Shown one piece after another: positions 47,048-58,680 of a stretch of 64,000 nt of DNA. Below the pieces are notes generated by a model. The model did no database searches and was not told the origin of the DNA. It was given only the letters and a program-made list of their open reading frames with translations. Both the position numbers and the translations under genes were made by a program. Source of the stretch: Bryoerythrophyllum caledonicum (Eukaryota; Streptophyta; Bryopsida; Pottiales; Pottiaceae); contig OZ020514.1 of assembly GCA_963971425.1 (NCBI GenBank), forward strand, positions 47,645,527 through 47,709,526, given 5' to 3'. Each line of letters starts with the position of its first letter. Within the stretch, counting starts at the first letter, position 1.

Positions 47048-47282
47048 AACTACAACAGTGCTAGAAATGTACATAGAGCAATGTTCTGTCTACAATTTTG
47101 TAACTGCCATTTAATATTGAGCGATATTTTGTATATTTAATAAAACCTTGTAAATTAAGTGGCATCATGTATATTTAGTGGAATTTTATGAGATGTTTTA
47201 CATATCAAAATGTTAAGTGTTGCAATCTTTCAATATACCGTCGAATTAGTGCGCACGCCCCAACATTGTGTGCGCCCGGCCC

Positions 47283-47482
47283 NNNNNNNNNNNNNNNNNN
47301 NNNNNNNNNNNNNNNNNNNNNNNNNNNNNNNNNNNNNNNNNNNNNNNNNNNNNNNNNNNNNNNNNNNNNNNNNNNNNNNNNNNNNNNNNNNNNNNNNNNN
47401 NNNNNNNNNNNNNNNNNNNNNNNNNNNNNNNNNNNNNNNNNNNNNNNNNNNNNNNNNNNNNNNNNNNNNNNNNNNNNNNNNN
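47283..47482. other. Assembly gap, 200 N
   Basis: Exactly 200 N between GTGTGCGCCCGGCCC and CGGCCTCAGATG. The round size suggests a placeholder. GC-rich flanks may explain the failure to assemble. Confidence 0.99.
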
Positions 47483-47607
47483 CGGCCTCAGATGCTCCTG
47501 CTCCAGCACTATATAAGAAGCATATGCGATGTGCTTGATTCACCTCACATCCTTGGCTTCGTGTCCTGGAACTCCTTATTGGGCTCCTTGCATGAATCTA
47601 CAAGTTT

Positions 47608-49115
47608 GTGAGTGACCTTTGGGTCCACATTTTCTATGCACACACAATTTCCTACTACTTTTGGCGGATTCTCTTTGGCACAACATTGTGCGCCAATTTT
47701 ATTGTGATGTCGTCTCAACAAAGGGCTCAAACAAAGGAGTGGGCCCCATGGTACACATTTAACAAGAAGGATCAAGTGACATGTGTTTGGTGCAATTACA
47801 CGTTCGCATACAAATGTGGGAGGTGCATGTCATACTATGGGTATCCACAATGGACGAAGACTTCGTGCACTAAGGCCCCAGTAGCTGTTAAGGCCCATTT
47901 TAAAAGATGTGGGAATATTATTCCTACTAGGATGACCGAGGCGGAGATCGTTGGCCTTCCTAGCGCACCAACAACATGTTCCACTGAACCTTGTTCTAGC
48001 CAATCCATCCAACAAGGTAGTTTCTTGGAAACTCGAAATGAGGAGAACACGCAGTCCACAAATCCTCTAAGCCAAGCAGCATCATCAACACCAAGATCTG
48101 TACGACAACGGAGCTTTCCAGAGGCTTACCAAATAGAAAAACGAAAAGTGTTGGACGAATTATGGGCACATTTATTTTATGAAGCAAACGTTGCATTCAA
48201 TGTGGTTAGACATCCGGCCTTCATCAAGGCCACCCTCGCAACGTCAAAGGCGGGTTTTGATTATACACCGCCATCGTACAATGCCATGAGGACGACATAC
48301 ATTGAGCCTCTAAAAAAAAAGTGAAAGACCTTGTGGACAAGAAGACCGGCGTAGATATTGCCAAGTATGGGGCAACAATATGCTCGGACGGGTGGGACAA
48401 TGTTACACGTCGCCCTCTCATGAATATCATGCTCGTATGTCCAATGGGTGATATTTTCTTGGGGTCTATAGGCACCACGGGTATGAAGAAATCTACGGCA
48501 TATATAGGGGACCAATTGAAAAGTTTTATCTGTAAAGTTGGACAATGGAATGTGGTCCAAGTGTGCACCGATAATGCTTCAAACATGTTGGGGGCAATGA
48601 AGAAGGTCAACGATGAGTACCCGCACATATATACTCAAGGGTGTTGTGCATATATTTTGGACCTCCTCCTCGAGGACTAGGGGAAGGAAGACATATTTGC
48701 AGACCTCGTCCAGAAGGCGAAACAGATTGCATTGTATATCCGGAACCACCATGTGCCCATGGTCCTTTTTCGTCGATTTTTGCCAAAATTGTCTCTGTTG
48801 TGGCCAACAGCAACAAGGTTTGCATGCAATTACATCATGATCCATCGTCTGTTGGAAGTGAAGAATGCCGTGGAGATGGTTGTGATAGACCCAACATGGA
48901 TATCCTACGTATCCTCTCTTTTTGATAGGCAAAATGGGCACCATGCCCATGCGAAGGCATCACAGGTGCGAGCCACCATTCTAGACGAGACTTTCCGGCA
49001 TCGGTGCACTAACTTTGAATTTGTAGTGGCACCAGTACTAAAGGCATTGCGGACTTTTGATGGAGACACTGCGGCAATGGGAATTGCTTGGGTGACCATG
49101 AACAAGATCATCTAA
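47608..49115 (+). mobile_element. hAT-superfamily transposase, second copy, truncated
   Basis: BED-type finger at about 47.78-47.92 kb (CVWCNYTF ... HFKRCG). DUF659 core from about 48.1 kb with CSDGWDN near 48.39 kb, CTDNASNM near 48.57 kb, and CCAYILDLLLED. A frameshift lies in the A run at about 48,310. The next stop, TAG at 48,678-48,680, stands where the sister copy has Trp. The frame ends at 49,115 before any C-terminal dimerisation domain, so the 3' part is missing. It is a relative of the minus-strand copy at 3.4-6.2 kb, but well diverged. Confidence 0.85.
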
Positions 49116-49769
49116 CAATTCTTTTATCAGTCCCAATGGTATGTAGACATCTTCTCAGGACACAACCTTATCTTCACTAGTGTTAGCCATGCCGACAATT
49201 GAAATAGCCAATGCCTTTCTAAATTTTGATAACTCAGCATCATTGAGAGAGAGAGACAATCATTATGGATTTTCAAATCCCAAAAAAAATAGACATGTAT
49301 GCCTACGAAAATGAACATTTAAGGCAAAGAAGGGAGGATGTACTAGGAACTCCAAAAATCCTAGCGAAAATGTTTCCACGGTCTTGGGTCCCAAAAAGTA
49401 CTATTTTTAGAATAATCACAAATATTCTATAAATAAGTCAAATATGCTGTGAATATTCAAATATGCCACGAATATTCCTAGAATTTTCATATATTTTCTG
49501 CTCTCTACAGCTGAATTTACTGCTCACCGCTCTCCGCTCACCGCTCACATACAAGACACCTCCATCCCCGCACTACCTCCCTCTTCTCTTTAGCCCCCGC
49601 CCCTACTTAAACATGTCCCTGTCTTGCGTGGTAGCGATGTGGTGCCAACATCGCTGCCACGTCGCCTGTTTTTTACCTTGTCGGTAAGTCAATCCTATGT
49701 TCACTGTATCTGACGGGCGAGAGCTCTACCGAACGGGCAAACCAAACGTCCGTCCAATATGACAACCCA
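49116..49769. other. Spacer without a gene
   Basis: AT-rich DNA with a few imperfect ATATGCCACGAATATT-type repeats near 49.42-49.48 kb. Nothing else recognised. Confidence 0.4.
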
Positions 49770-50750
49770 AACGACCACCCGATCTTTCAACGACCATACA
49801 AACTGAGTCTCTCTAAAAAAGTTGGAGTTCAGACTCGTTGTCAGGAGTTGTTGGCTGCCAGCTTGATTGAGCTCTCCAAAGGCGAATACGCTTGTGCCAC
49901 GTTGATGCCATCAAAGAAGGACATCCTTGGAAACTGGACGGAGAAGCGGATGTGTGGGGATAATAGGCGTTTGCTACTTTGAAGCTGAAGCTCGGTTTAG
50001 CGCATATACTGTCGCGTCCAGATGCTACATGGCCTTTCCACTTGCACACAGATTGGAGTGCGGTAGGATTGGGAGCTGTATTGACTCTGAAGGATGATGA
50101 GGGATGAGAGTACGTTGTGGCGTTTGCTTCTAGGAGCAACAACAATGCGGAGTCCAACTAATCATCCTATGAGGAGGAGGCTTTGGCTGCGGTTTGGGCC
50201 ATAGCTCATTTTAGGCCCTACTTGTATGAGCAGCGTTTTACCTTGGTGATCGATCACCAGCCTTTAAAGTGGCTCATGGAGTCTGACAAGCTTACTGGCA
50301 AGCTTGCCATGTGGGCTTTGCTGCTTGAGGAGTATGATTTTGAGGTTGTGCATCGGGTGGGCATCATTAACTTGGATGCGGATGGGCTATCTTGCAATCC
50401 AAGTCCATAGGAGGAGGATTTGATTGGTGCCAGGTGGCATGGAGACTTTGACAAAGAGTCAGTCCCAGGGTGGTATGTAGTAGCCTACCTCACATTGATG
50501 TCCAGATCCACATCAACATTGCATGATATGGCAACGGATGGGAAACTGGATAGGGTCTTGGATGTTAGCGACGTGTGGAAAGACGTTCCAGTCTTGCACA
50601 AGCTACAACATGGCACACTTCCGCTCGCTCTTTCGGCCATGGAGCAGGATCGAGTTGGACACCGTATAGTGAGGTTCCATTAGGAGAACGGCCTTCTATT
50701 TTAGTTGTGGCCAGATGGATCTAGGCGCATAGTTCCCACTTCGGATCAAA
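49770..50750 (+). mobile_element. Ty3-type fragment: reverse transcriptase edge, RNase H, start of integrase
   Basis: RNase H text is clear (AAVWAIAHFRPYLYEQ and VIDHQPLKWLM near 50.18-50.28 kb), followed by the pre-integrase stretch (LHKLQHGTLPLAL near 50.6 kb). The same sequence family occurs in reverse orientation at 54.7-57.8 kb. Compared with that copy, most of the reverse transcriptase is absent here. Old and broken. Confidence 0.8.
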
Positions 50751-51604
50751 AAGTGTGAGCCAAATAAACCGCCCCCTAACGGGTGGCTTATCTTGAACAC
50801 AAGACCCTAAGTGTGGGATACAGCCCCTTGCTCAACCATCATTTGACCATCCATACGAGCACGGTGACCCATGGTGTGGTTACTTAAGGAGGTTCATTAC
50901 CGATTAGTGCTGTGATGGCTGAATTCAGCCTTAAATTGATCCCAACCTTTAAACAAGCATAAGTTCCACCTTAAGACTCCGTTTCCAACATTTTAAAGCT
51001 TAGATAGGTTCAATTTAACCTTGTGAACTTGATTAGAACCTCAGCAACCAATTCCAGACCAAAGTGCGACCCTGACAGCAGCGGCCAGCAGGCAGGCTTC
51101 TTCTTTTTATACCCAGAGTTTAATCCTTCATTATCTTCATGGTTATGACTCCGTTTTCTATATTTGTTTTTCAAATTCCTAATAGTTTTTCTTGCTTAAC
51201 ATGATGGAAGCCTTCAATTAACCCTTTAACTCAATCCTGGACTCACAGCCCACGACCAGCAGTGCACACTTAACTTACACGTTCATTCCAAATCGTGCAA
51301 CATACATTCACGTGTATACCACATGCATTCACACAAGTAATCTTATTTGAACATTATACCATACATGAGGCCCAGCTACGTTCCCTCACTACTTGCATTC
51401 AAACTGGTTGTTTTGTTTATATTGATGGAAACCCTAATTCTATTGCAAATTGGACAGCGCTTCCGCGCGATTTGTGTAACTGGAAAAAATTAGGGTTCCT
51501 TCTCCACATGCAATCAAGAGGATAATGAATCAATTGGAAGAGGAAGGAGGCTCCCTGATCTCGCTCAATTCACCATCTGCCGTGTTCGTGTTCGTTCTTG
51601 TGCT

Positions 51605-51705
51605 GTGGTCGTCTTCCTCTTCTTGTGTTGTGGTTGTCTTCCTCTTCTGTGATCGTGTCGTCCTCCTCTTCTTGTGTTGTGGTCGTCTTCCTCTTCTTGT
51701 GATGT
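51605..51705. repeat. 24-bp tandem repeat, about 4 copies
   Basis: Units of the form GTGGTCGTCTTCCTCTTCTT, spaced about 24 bp. Both the plus- and minus-strand frames over it are low complexity. Confidence 0.7.
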
Positions 51706-51713
51706 TCACTCCA

Positions 51714-52160
51714 CAGCCCGTATCTTCGTCGTCACAACTTCGATCCACACATTCTTGATCTTGTTAAAAAGCCAACACTCTAATCTATCTACTCCTAAAA
51801 TTTTAGCTTGATTGGACCAAAAGACCGCGACTGACGAGGGAAAAACCGAGGCCGTGTGGGATCCGCCGCCGATTGCTCTAGCTGGTTGTCCTCGCTCCGC
51901 AGCCCGTATCTTCGTTGTCACAACTCCGATCTGCACGTTCGTGAGCTTGTTGGAAAGCCAACGCTTTGATCTATCTACTCCTAAAATCTAAGCTTCATCG
52001 GACAAGAACTCTGCGACTGACAAGGGGAAATCTGAGGACAAGTGAGATCCGCCGCCGATTGCTCCAGTTGGTCGTCCTTGCTCTGCAGCCCGTATCTTCG
52101 TCGTCACAACTTTGATCCGCACGTTCATGAGCTTGTTGAAAAGCCAACGCTTTGATCTAT
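51714..52160. repeat. 186-bp tandem repeat, about 2.4 copies
   Basis: CAGCCCGTATCTTCG starts at 51,714, 51,900 and 52,086, an exact spacing of 186 twice. Shared blocks include AAAGCCAACGCTTTGATCTA and GATCCGCCGCCGATTGCTC. Confidence 0.9.
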
Positions 52161-53269
52161 CTACTCTCCAATTTTCGTAACGATTGAATCAAATCCGAGC
52201 CTACAGAAGGGGGAAATTTGGAATCCTACCTCTCTCTCTCTTTCCACACACCTCTTCTCCGTTTCCTAGCTCCTACCCCTCACACTTCGAATGAGCATCC
52301 TCCCAGGGGGTAACCCCAAGGCCCTTGCTCCCTTCTTTGTTCCCATGGTCGTTCCCTCGATGTCCACAACCGCCACTTTTGGGTGGGCACATTAATGGTC
52401 ACACTAAACAATTAGTAACTAAGAAGCTAATAAATCACTAGCCACCCTTGCATTTAACAAAAGTGGGTGTCCCACTAACCAAGGAATATCTAAATCTCAC
52501 TTTAATCCCATGCCACATGTGTGTGCATGATCTCCAATAAGTGAGCTATTACGCTAAATTCAAGGATGCTAAATCTAACTAATCTACCTAAATTGAATTC
52601 CCCTTGCTTGGGGTTAGGATTAATTTACCAAGTGATGGTGAGGGTTTTTTCCCACTTCTTTTGGACCTTTTTTCTACTTTTTTAAGGGCTTTTTAAGCCT
52701 CCTTCTTTTCTTTCCTTCTCCTCACCTTCATCCTTCTTCTTCTTCTCATTTTTCCCGTGGTTTCTTCACCATGGCCAATGGTGGTCCCTAATTCGGTAGG
52801 AGGTAAATTCTTCTCCACCACTTCTAATTCTAATCCCTTTCTATTGTTTTTTTGTTTTCCAACATTTTCTTTATTTTTTCCTTTCTATTTATTTTTTTAG
52901 TTAACTTCATAAAATTCTTGGTTGCCACAATGTGGCTCCTATTTTAAGAATTAGCGCATGGAAAGGCTATTTAGCCATCTTGATAAAAAATCACGAGCTA
53001 ATTCAATGGGATGACCCATTTCTACTACTTGTTAACCTTAACGCACATGATGCGTGGTCCATTTGTCATCGCGGGCCGTTTTTGCGCCTCACAAAAGGCT
53101 TCGTTGGTAGGTACACAAAGACCTTGGTCATTTTGGCGTGCAGCGTACTCATTGGCTGCTGCGCAGCCAATGTTGGTGGACCAGCATGTATCAGTAGGTT
53201 GCCACGTACATTTCACAATGTGAAGTCTATGATCGGGTGAGATCCAGCTTCAACACCTTATCACCACAA

Positions 53270-54560
53270 TTGCAGCCTTTGCCCATCATGGGTTTGGGCT
53301 ACTATTGACATCTGGATTTTGCCGGGCCGCTTGTTGTCACCTCACGTGGAGACAAGTACGTGTTGATGATGGTGGAGCACTTCAGCAAGTGGATTGAGCT
53401 TGTGGCACTACCACAAAACTCCTCGGAGTCAGCGGCCATGGCATTCCTTGACCGGGTGCTGGCTCGTTTTGAGCCCCAGCTGAGGTGTTGACTGACTAAG
53501 GGCGTGAGTTCCTTGGTGCTTTCAAGGCTTTGTGCACCAAAGCTTTGATTGAGCACCGTACCACTTCTCGGGATCATTCGGAGGCGGACGGTTTGCTGGA
53601 GCGTGTGGTTCAGACCGTCAAGCGTGGACTACGGAAGTATGGATTACTTCAGGGTGGCCACCATGATATGGATCTGATAATACCATGGATCGCCATGGGA
53701 TACCGGTTTAGCCGGCAGGCCTCTTTGGCCGCTTTCAGTCTGTATCACTTGTTATACGGACGGGAGCCGATTCTACCCAGTTTTGTATGGGAGAAGTTGG
53801 CCCCAGTTGTGGACTTGGATGATCCAGAACTTGTTGCTGGATGAAAAAGGTGGGCGGGAGTGTCGGGAGCACTCCAAGAACTATGCGCCCTGCCATTTGC
53901 CCATTGATGGCTCCGTGCATCCTGAGTTGGTCATTGTGCCACATGGTCTTCCGTGTTTTGTGTGCGGTGAGAAGAAGGGTGCGGGTACCATGTTAACAAT
54001 TTAGCGTGGATGGCATATGGCTTGCTTGACGCCGCCCCTCTCTACTCTACCGCCTGGAAATTGGACTTCGCCTCGTTGTAGGGGGTCTTCAGGCCACGTT
54101 TCATCAGATGAAACAACTTGATTTTTTCCTAGACATGTCACTAGTATGGTGTCCTGCCATCGAGTTGAAGTTCCTGGTTTTGTTTCAGGGATAGGCTACA
54201 TGGGGATTGACCAAGGGAATGGCAGCAAAGTTTCCGAAGGCGATTAAGGTTGCGGCTCACATTGCACCCCACCTACCCTCTCTTAGTTACCTCTCTTAGT
54301 TACTTCTCTATTGATTTATTGATGCGGCAAGGGATAACATCTTGAACTGGATGGGTACAGTTGTTGCAGCGGCATCACCGTGGCGATTGTCTACATAGTG
54401 TTGTTTGGTCCTAGCCGGATAGAGGGTCTCTTTATCCGCTAGGGGGGCACTTGAGGGTGTACTACGTATACTTGTTTTAGTGTATGTTTTTTGTTTATTT
54501 GATGTTGGTTGTGATTCTTGATCTGTTGTGTTTAGCAATCTTTGTTTACACGACACGTGT
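53270..54560 (+). mobile_element. Ty3-type fragment: integrase and 3' region
   Basis: Integrase core text near 53.32-53.46 kb (DFAGPLVV and EHFSKWIELVAL) and its later part near 53.55-53.83 kb (VVQTVKRGLRKYG and LYGREPILP). A purine-rich GGGGGGCACTTGAGGG near 54.44 kb could be the polypurine tract, with a 3' LTR start after it. Its last 51 bp pair with 54,680-54,730 in inverse orientation. Broken. Confidence 0.75.
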
Positions 54561-54730
54561 CGTGATTTGATCATACAATAGTTCCATTGCTTAAATAATA
54601 TATTTGGAATTAAGAGTGCCCATTAATGAAAGCACCACATTGAAATAACAAAATTTAAGGTCAACCCACCTCCCATATTGTCGTGTAAACAAAGATCGCT
54701 AAATACAACAGATCAAGAATCACAACCAAC
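54504..54730. repeat. Inverted repeat, 51-bp arms, 125-bp loop
   Basis: Arms 54,504-54,554 and 54,680-54,730 match with two differences. The left arm runs into a perfect 16-bp palindrome, CACGACACGTGTCGTG, at 54,549-54,564. This is the point where plus- and minus-strand Ty3 fragments face each other tail to tail. Confidence 0.9.
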
Positions 54731-57700
54731 AACACCCGAAATAGAAGGCCGTTCTCCCAACAGAACCTAATATTTGGTGCCCAACTCTATCACGCTCCAT
54801 AGCTGAAAGAGCAAGGCAAAGTGTCCCGTGTTGTAGCTTGTGCAAGACTAGACCTTCTTCCCACACATCGCTAACAACTTGGACCATATCCGGTTTCATA
54901 TCCGTTGCCAAATCAAACAACGTTGATGCGGAGCCACACATCAACGTGAGGTAAGCCGATGCATGCCACCTCCGGACTGACTCCCTATCGCAGTCCCCAT
55001 GCCACCAGGCACCAGTCAAATCCTCCTCCTATGGACTTGGATAGCAAGATAGTCCATCCGCATTCAAGTTAATGATGCCCACCCGATGCACAACCTCAAA
55101 ATCATACTCCTCAAGTAGCAAAGCCTACATGGCAAGCTTGCCAGTAAGCTTGTCAAACTCCATGAGCCACTTCAAAGGCTGGTGATCGATCACCAAGGTA
55201 AAATGCTGCTCATACAAGTAGGGCCTAAAATGAGCTATGGTCCAAACCGCGGCCAAAGCCTCCTCCTCATAGGATGATTAGTTGGACTCCGCGTTGTTGT
55301 TGCTCCTAGAAGAAAACGCCACAACGTACTCTTGTCCCTCATCATCCTTCGGAGTCAACACAGCTTCCAATCCTACCACACTCCAATCTGCGTGCAAGTC
55401 GAAAGGCCATGTAGCATCTGGACGCGACAGTATATGCGCTGAACCGAGCTTCAGCTTCAAAGTAGCAAACGCCTGCTGCTGCTCCCGTCCCTTAGTCCAT
55501 GGCTGATCTTTCCCCGTGAGGATAGTCAACGGCTTGGCAATCAAGCTAAAGTTCTTGACAAACCGGCGATAGTAATTGGTTAGGCCAAGAAAAGCTTTGA
55601 GCCGTGACACGTCGATTGGAGCAGGAATCTTCTGCAGGGCGTCAACCTTCGCCTGCTTCATGCCAAGACCTCCTGGAACAATCATATGTCCCAAGTATGG
55701 AAATCGGTCGTGCAAGAACTTGCATTTGCCAGGGTGCAAGCGCAATCCCCACTGTCGTAACCTCTCAAACACCGCCTGAAGATGCCTCACATGCTCCTAT
55801 GAGCTGCTACTAAAAATGATAACATCATCAATGTAGCATCGGACAAACAGTAAATGGGTCAACAGCGAGTCCATCACCCTCAGAAATTGAGCGGGTGCAT
55901 TCTTGAGGCCAAATGGGAGAAACTTCCAATGGTAGAGCTGATCTCTCCCATCCAGATCAACTCCCTAGAACGCGGTCTTCACCCAGTCATCCACCATCAT
56001 TGGTAACTGGTGGTAACCGGACCGCAAATCTAGAGTACAAATACTCTGGCATGTCCCACCGCATCAAACAACTCTTCTGGCGTGGGCATGGGATATCGAT
56101 CTTACTTGGTCTTACGATTGACCGGCCTATAATCCCCACACATCTGCTTCTCCGTCCAGTTTCTAAAGATGTCCTTCTTCGATGGCATCAACGTGACACA
56201 AGCATATTCGCCGTTGGAGAGCTCAATCAAGCTGGCGGCCAACAACTCCTGACAACGAGTCTGAACTCCAACATTTTTAGAGAGACTGAGTTTGTATGGT
56301 CGTCGTAAGATCGGGTGGTCGTCAAAAGATCAGGTGGTCGTCCTCCAACTGAATGTGAATCGGTTTGCCCCCGTAGCCCTCCAAATCATGGAGACTAAAG
56401 GCAAAACAACTACAATACCAACGTATAAACCCTCGTAGCCTTTGTACCTCGGCACCGGTAAGATGTGGCCCCAAATCCAAAGGCCAATCATTACACTCCG
56501 TGGTCTCCTTCTCCATCGTAGAAGACTCATTGCGTTTGGCACGGCCGATGATTGCTACTTGGTAACAGAGAGGGCATTAATGCCTCGAGACTCCTCACTC
56601 ATGAGATCCACATAAATTCCCGTTTCGTGATGATAAAACCGGGAAAAGATATCCCGGGCATCCTCTCGACCAAAGTCCTCAGCCAAGGTTGCTAAGACAC
56701 GCTGAGCACGAAGCTCCTCAAGTGCATGTCTCTTCAAACGAAAAAACAACTCCGCTTCCTTGATCTTTGAGAGATGTGGCACCGCTGCCCCCTGACCATT
56801 AGAGTCTGCCCCCAACACGTGGGATGGTCACTCAAACGGCGCTCAACGGCAAAACAAAGGCTACAAACCCAAACAAGGGTGTTGAGGTCAATGGCTTGAC
56901 CCAAAAAATAACGACGCTGGCCCTCAGAGAGATCCGGTGCAGCGGTGGTGCCTGTCAAAAAGCCCATCGCCCGCTTCCTCTCATTGGCACAAGGCTGCTC
57001 GTAAGTTTGGGAAGTAGAATCCCAAACCATGTCCGGACCACGTGTCCTAAAGGCAAAAGAGCCCGGATAGCACACCTGGGTGGGAAATGCTCCCCGAGTG
57101 AAACCAACGCAATTGACCACCGCTAATATTGGCTCATCATCCTTGGTAACTTCCGTGGAAACACGGTGGTCGTCCAAGATATCATCGACGTCACGACGCA
57201 CGGGCCGTTGCACTTAAATAAGTGCAGAGGTGGGCGTTGCCGATGATGCCATGTTGGTCCAAATCCAACGTGGCCGATGGGCGTAAGATCCCAACGCCGC
57301 GGCATCAATAAACGTGGGGGGACCAAGAAAGTGATGGATATATGCCCCATCCTTACGTACCTTCATCCGTGTATCCACCAATGGGGGTATATTGTCAAAA
57401 ATGTACCCGGGTGGTGTGGATTGGTGGATAATCCACCACTAGATGAGCCTGAGCAAATCTTCAAAGAGACCCTACCGGGGATCATCCAAGCCACGCCCAC
57501 TGCCCGCTCGTAAATGGCCTTGGCAAGGCCATCTCGCAATCACCAAGTCCACGTGACCTAATCGGCGAAGATCATCCTCACTAATCAACGTCATATTACG
57601 TGGAAACTTGCCGAAACACCCTCCAATCGTAGAAGGTGGTAACTGCTTTGGATACAATGCCAGAAGATGCTGAATGTGATGGTGAGCAGCACGGTTGGCT

Positions 57701-57770
57701 GCAAAGCCACTATCCACGTGGATATAGTGTCGTACCTTCAACCCGGACCAAGCTATTTTGCGTGCTCAAT
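54731..57770 (-). mobile_element. Ty3-type fragment with a C5-cytosine methyltransferase domain upstream of reverse transcriptase
   Basis: From high to low coordinates: a C5-DNA-methyltransferase region at about 57.76-56.83 kb, a linker at 56.8-56.5 kb, reverse transcriptase at 56.5-55.5 kb (YIDDVIIFS near 55.83 kb), RNase H at 55.45-55.1 kb, and the pre-integrase stretch ending at 54.73 kb. All are on one strand and in the usual pol order except for the extra domain in front. Integrase core is absent. The 5' end stops near 57.77 kb. It is an old fragment with many breaks. Confidence 0.8.
56830..57760 (-). CDS. C5-cytosine DNA methyltransferase region of the Ty3 fragment
   Basis: Motifs lie in the fixed order of C5 methyltransferases. 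A motif II/III-like block is near 57.70 kb (YIHVDSGFAA); motif IV, VDLVIARWPCQGH, has the catalytic PCQ at 57,528-57,520; a motif VI-like FDNIPPL (family form ENV) is near 57.39 kb; a motif VIII-like AHRPRWIW is near 57.27 kb; motif IX-like CANERKRAMGF is near 56.98 kb; and motif X-like LGQAIDLNTL is near 56.90 kb. The enzyme class transfers a methyl group from SAM to C5 of cytosine in DNA. Motif I is cut by the fragment's left end. It lies directly upstream of the reverse transcriptase on the same strand. Broken fossil. Confidence 0.8.
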
Positions 57771-58680
57771 TTTGCAAGCTGCGAGCTGCGAGCCTACGGT
57801 TGCGAGCCTTGCACGCAAATATTTTGTTTCAAATTTGAAAAAAGTAAGAGAAAATAAAAGTTTAGTGGGTTTTGTTTTTGGTGACCTAGGTTTGGGCGCA
57901 ATAAATGGGTGGACCTATGACCGTGCCGGACGGTGAAAGGTCTCAAAACTTGAGGTTATAGGGTTTGATAATTTAGTTCATATTTCCCGACCTGTACCTA
58001 TGGCCGTGGATTCTATGGTCCAACAAAAATGGGTAGATAGGATATCTGTAGCTATGAAGCATTTGGTTTACGGGTTCAATGTATAAAATAGTGCAGTGGA
58101 AGAGAGGAGGAGAGGCATGTGGTAGTGTAGTTTTCAGGTTAGGGATCAGGGTGTAGGACTCCTGGTTTAGGGGAACTAGTACTTACGGTGATGGGTCCCC
58201 AGTTTTATGGAGCTGTAGAGACACAACGTTAGTGGCAGACAAAGTAGAAGATGGAGATATGTAGGTTGAGGCGAGAGTGATGGATAACAAAAGATATACA
58301 GTTAGAGTAAACGTTGTAGGGTCTCATGGGAGTCCTATACGAAGTGGTCAATAAGAAGATGGATAGTTGGATTTGGTTTAGGTGAAGTGGATAGCAAACA
58401 CGGTTTAAGGATATTGGGGGAGCTTCACAAGTTTAAGAGAACTACAAAAAACGATAGACAGTCACAAGGGGTTAGTGGAATAGTGAGAGATTCAACCACG
58501 TTCGAGGTTTAGGGACAAACAAAATTAGAAGCGGTAGAGGGTAACTGTCCCTTCTTTCATGCAAGTGAAGAGATAGAGTAGACAAGATGTACTTCAAGCT
58601 GTGGAGGTGGCCCTTTTAGTCTCACCGTCTTTTAAATGGAAGGATTGTCTTCTTACAAGCTTAGCGAGTGGGAATGGTAG
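57771..58680. other. Spacer without a gene
   Basis: G/A/T-rich DNA with no supported frame. It lies between the Ty3 fragment and the 3' end of MULE-like copy 2, and may contain that element's terminus. Confidence 0.4.

Larger units (their letters stand above)
50751..53269. other. Foreign 2.5-kb block between two Ty3 fragments
   Basis: Separates the RNase H part from an integrase part of the same strand, so it is probably an insertion. It contains two tandem arrays (24-bp and 186-bp units), T/C-rich tracts near 52.64-52.90 kb and no supported gene. A frame at 52,932-53,240 has no recognised feature. I found no matching ends, so its class is open. Confidence 0.4.

Noticed and set aside
47188-47611. 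Several frames across 47.2-47.6 kb on both strands
   Set aside because: They are open only because the 200 N of the assembly gap contain no stops.
53025-53216. Overlapping short frames on both strands at 52.9-53.24 kb
   Set aside because: No conserved features and no splice or promoter support.
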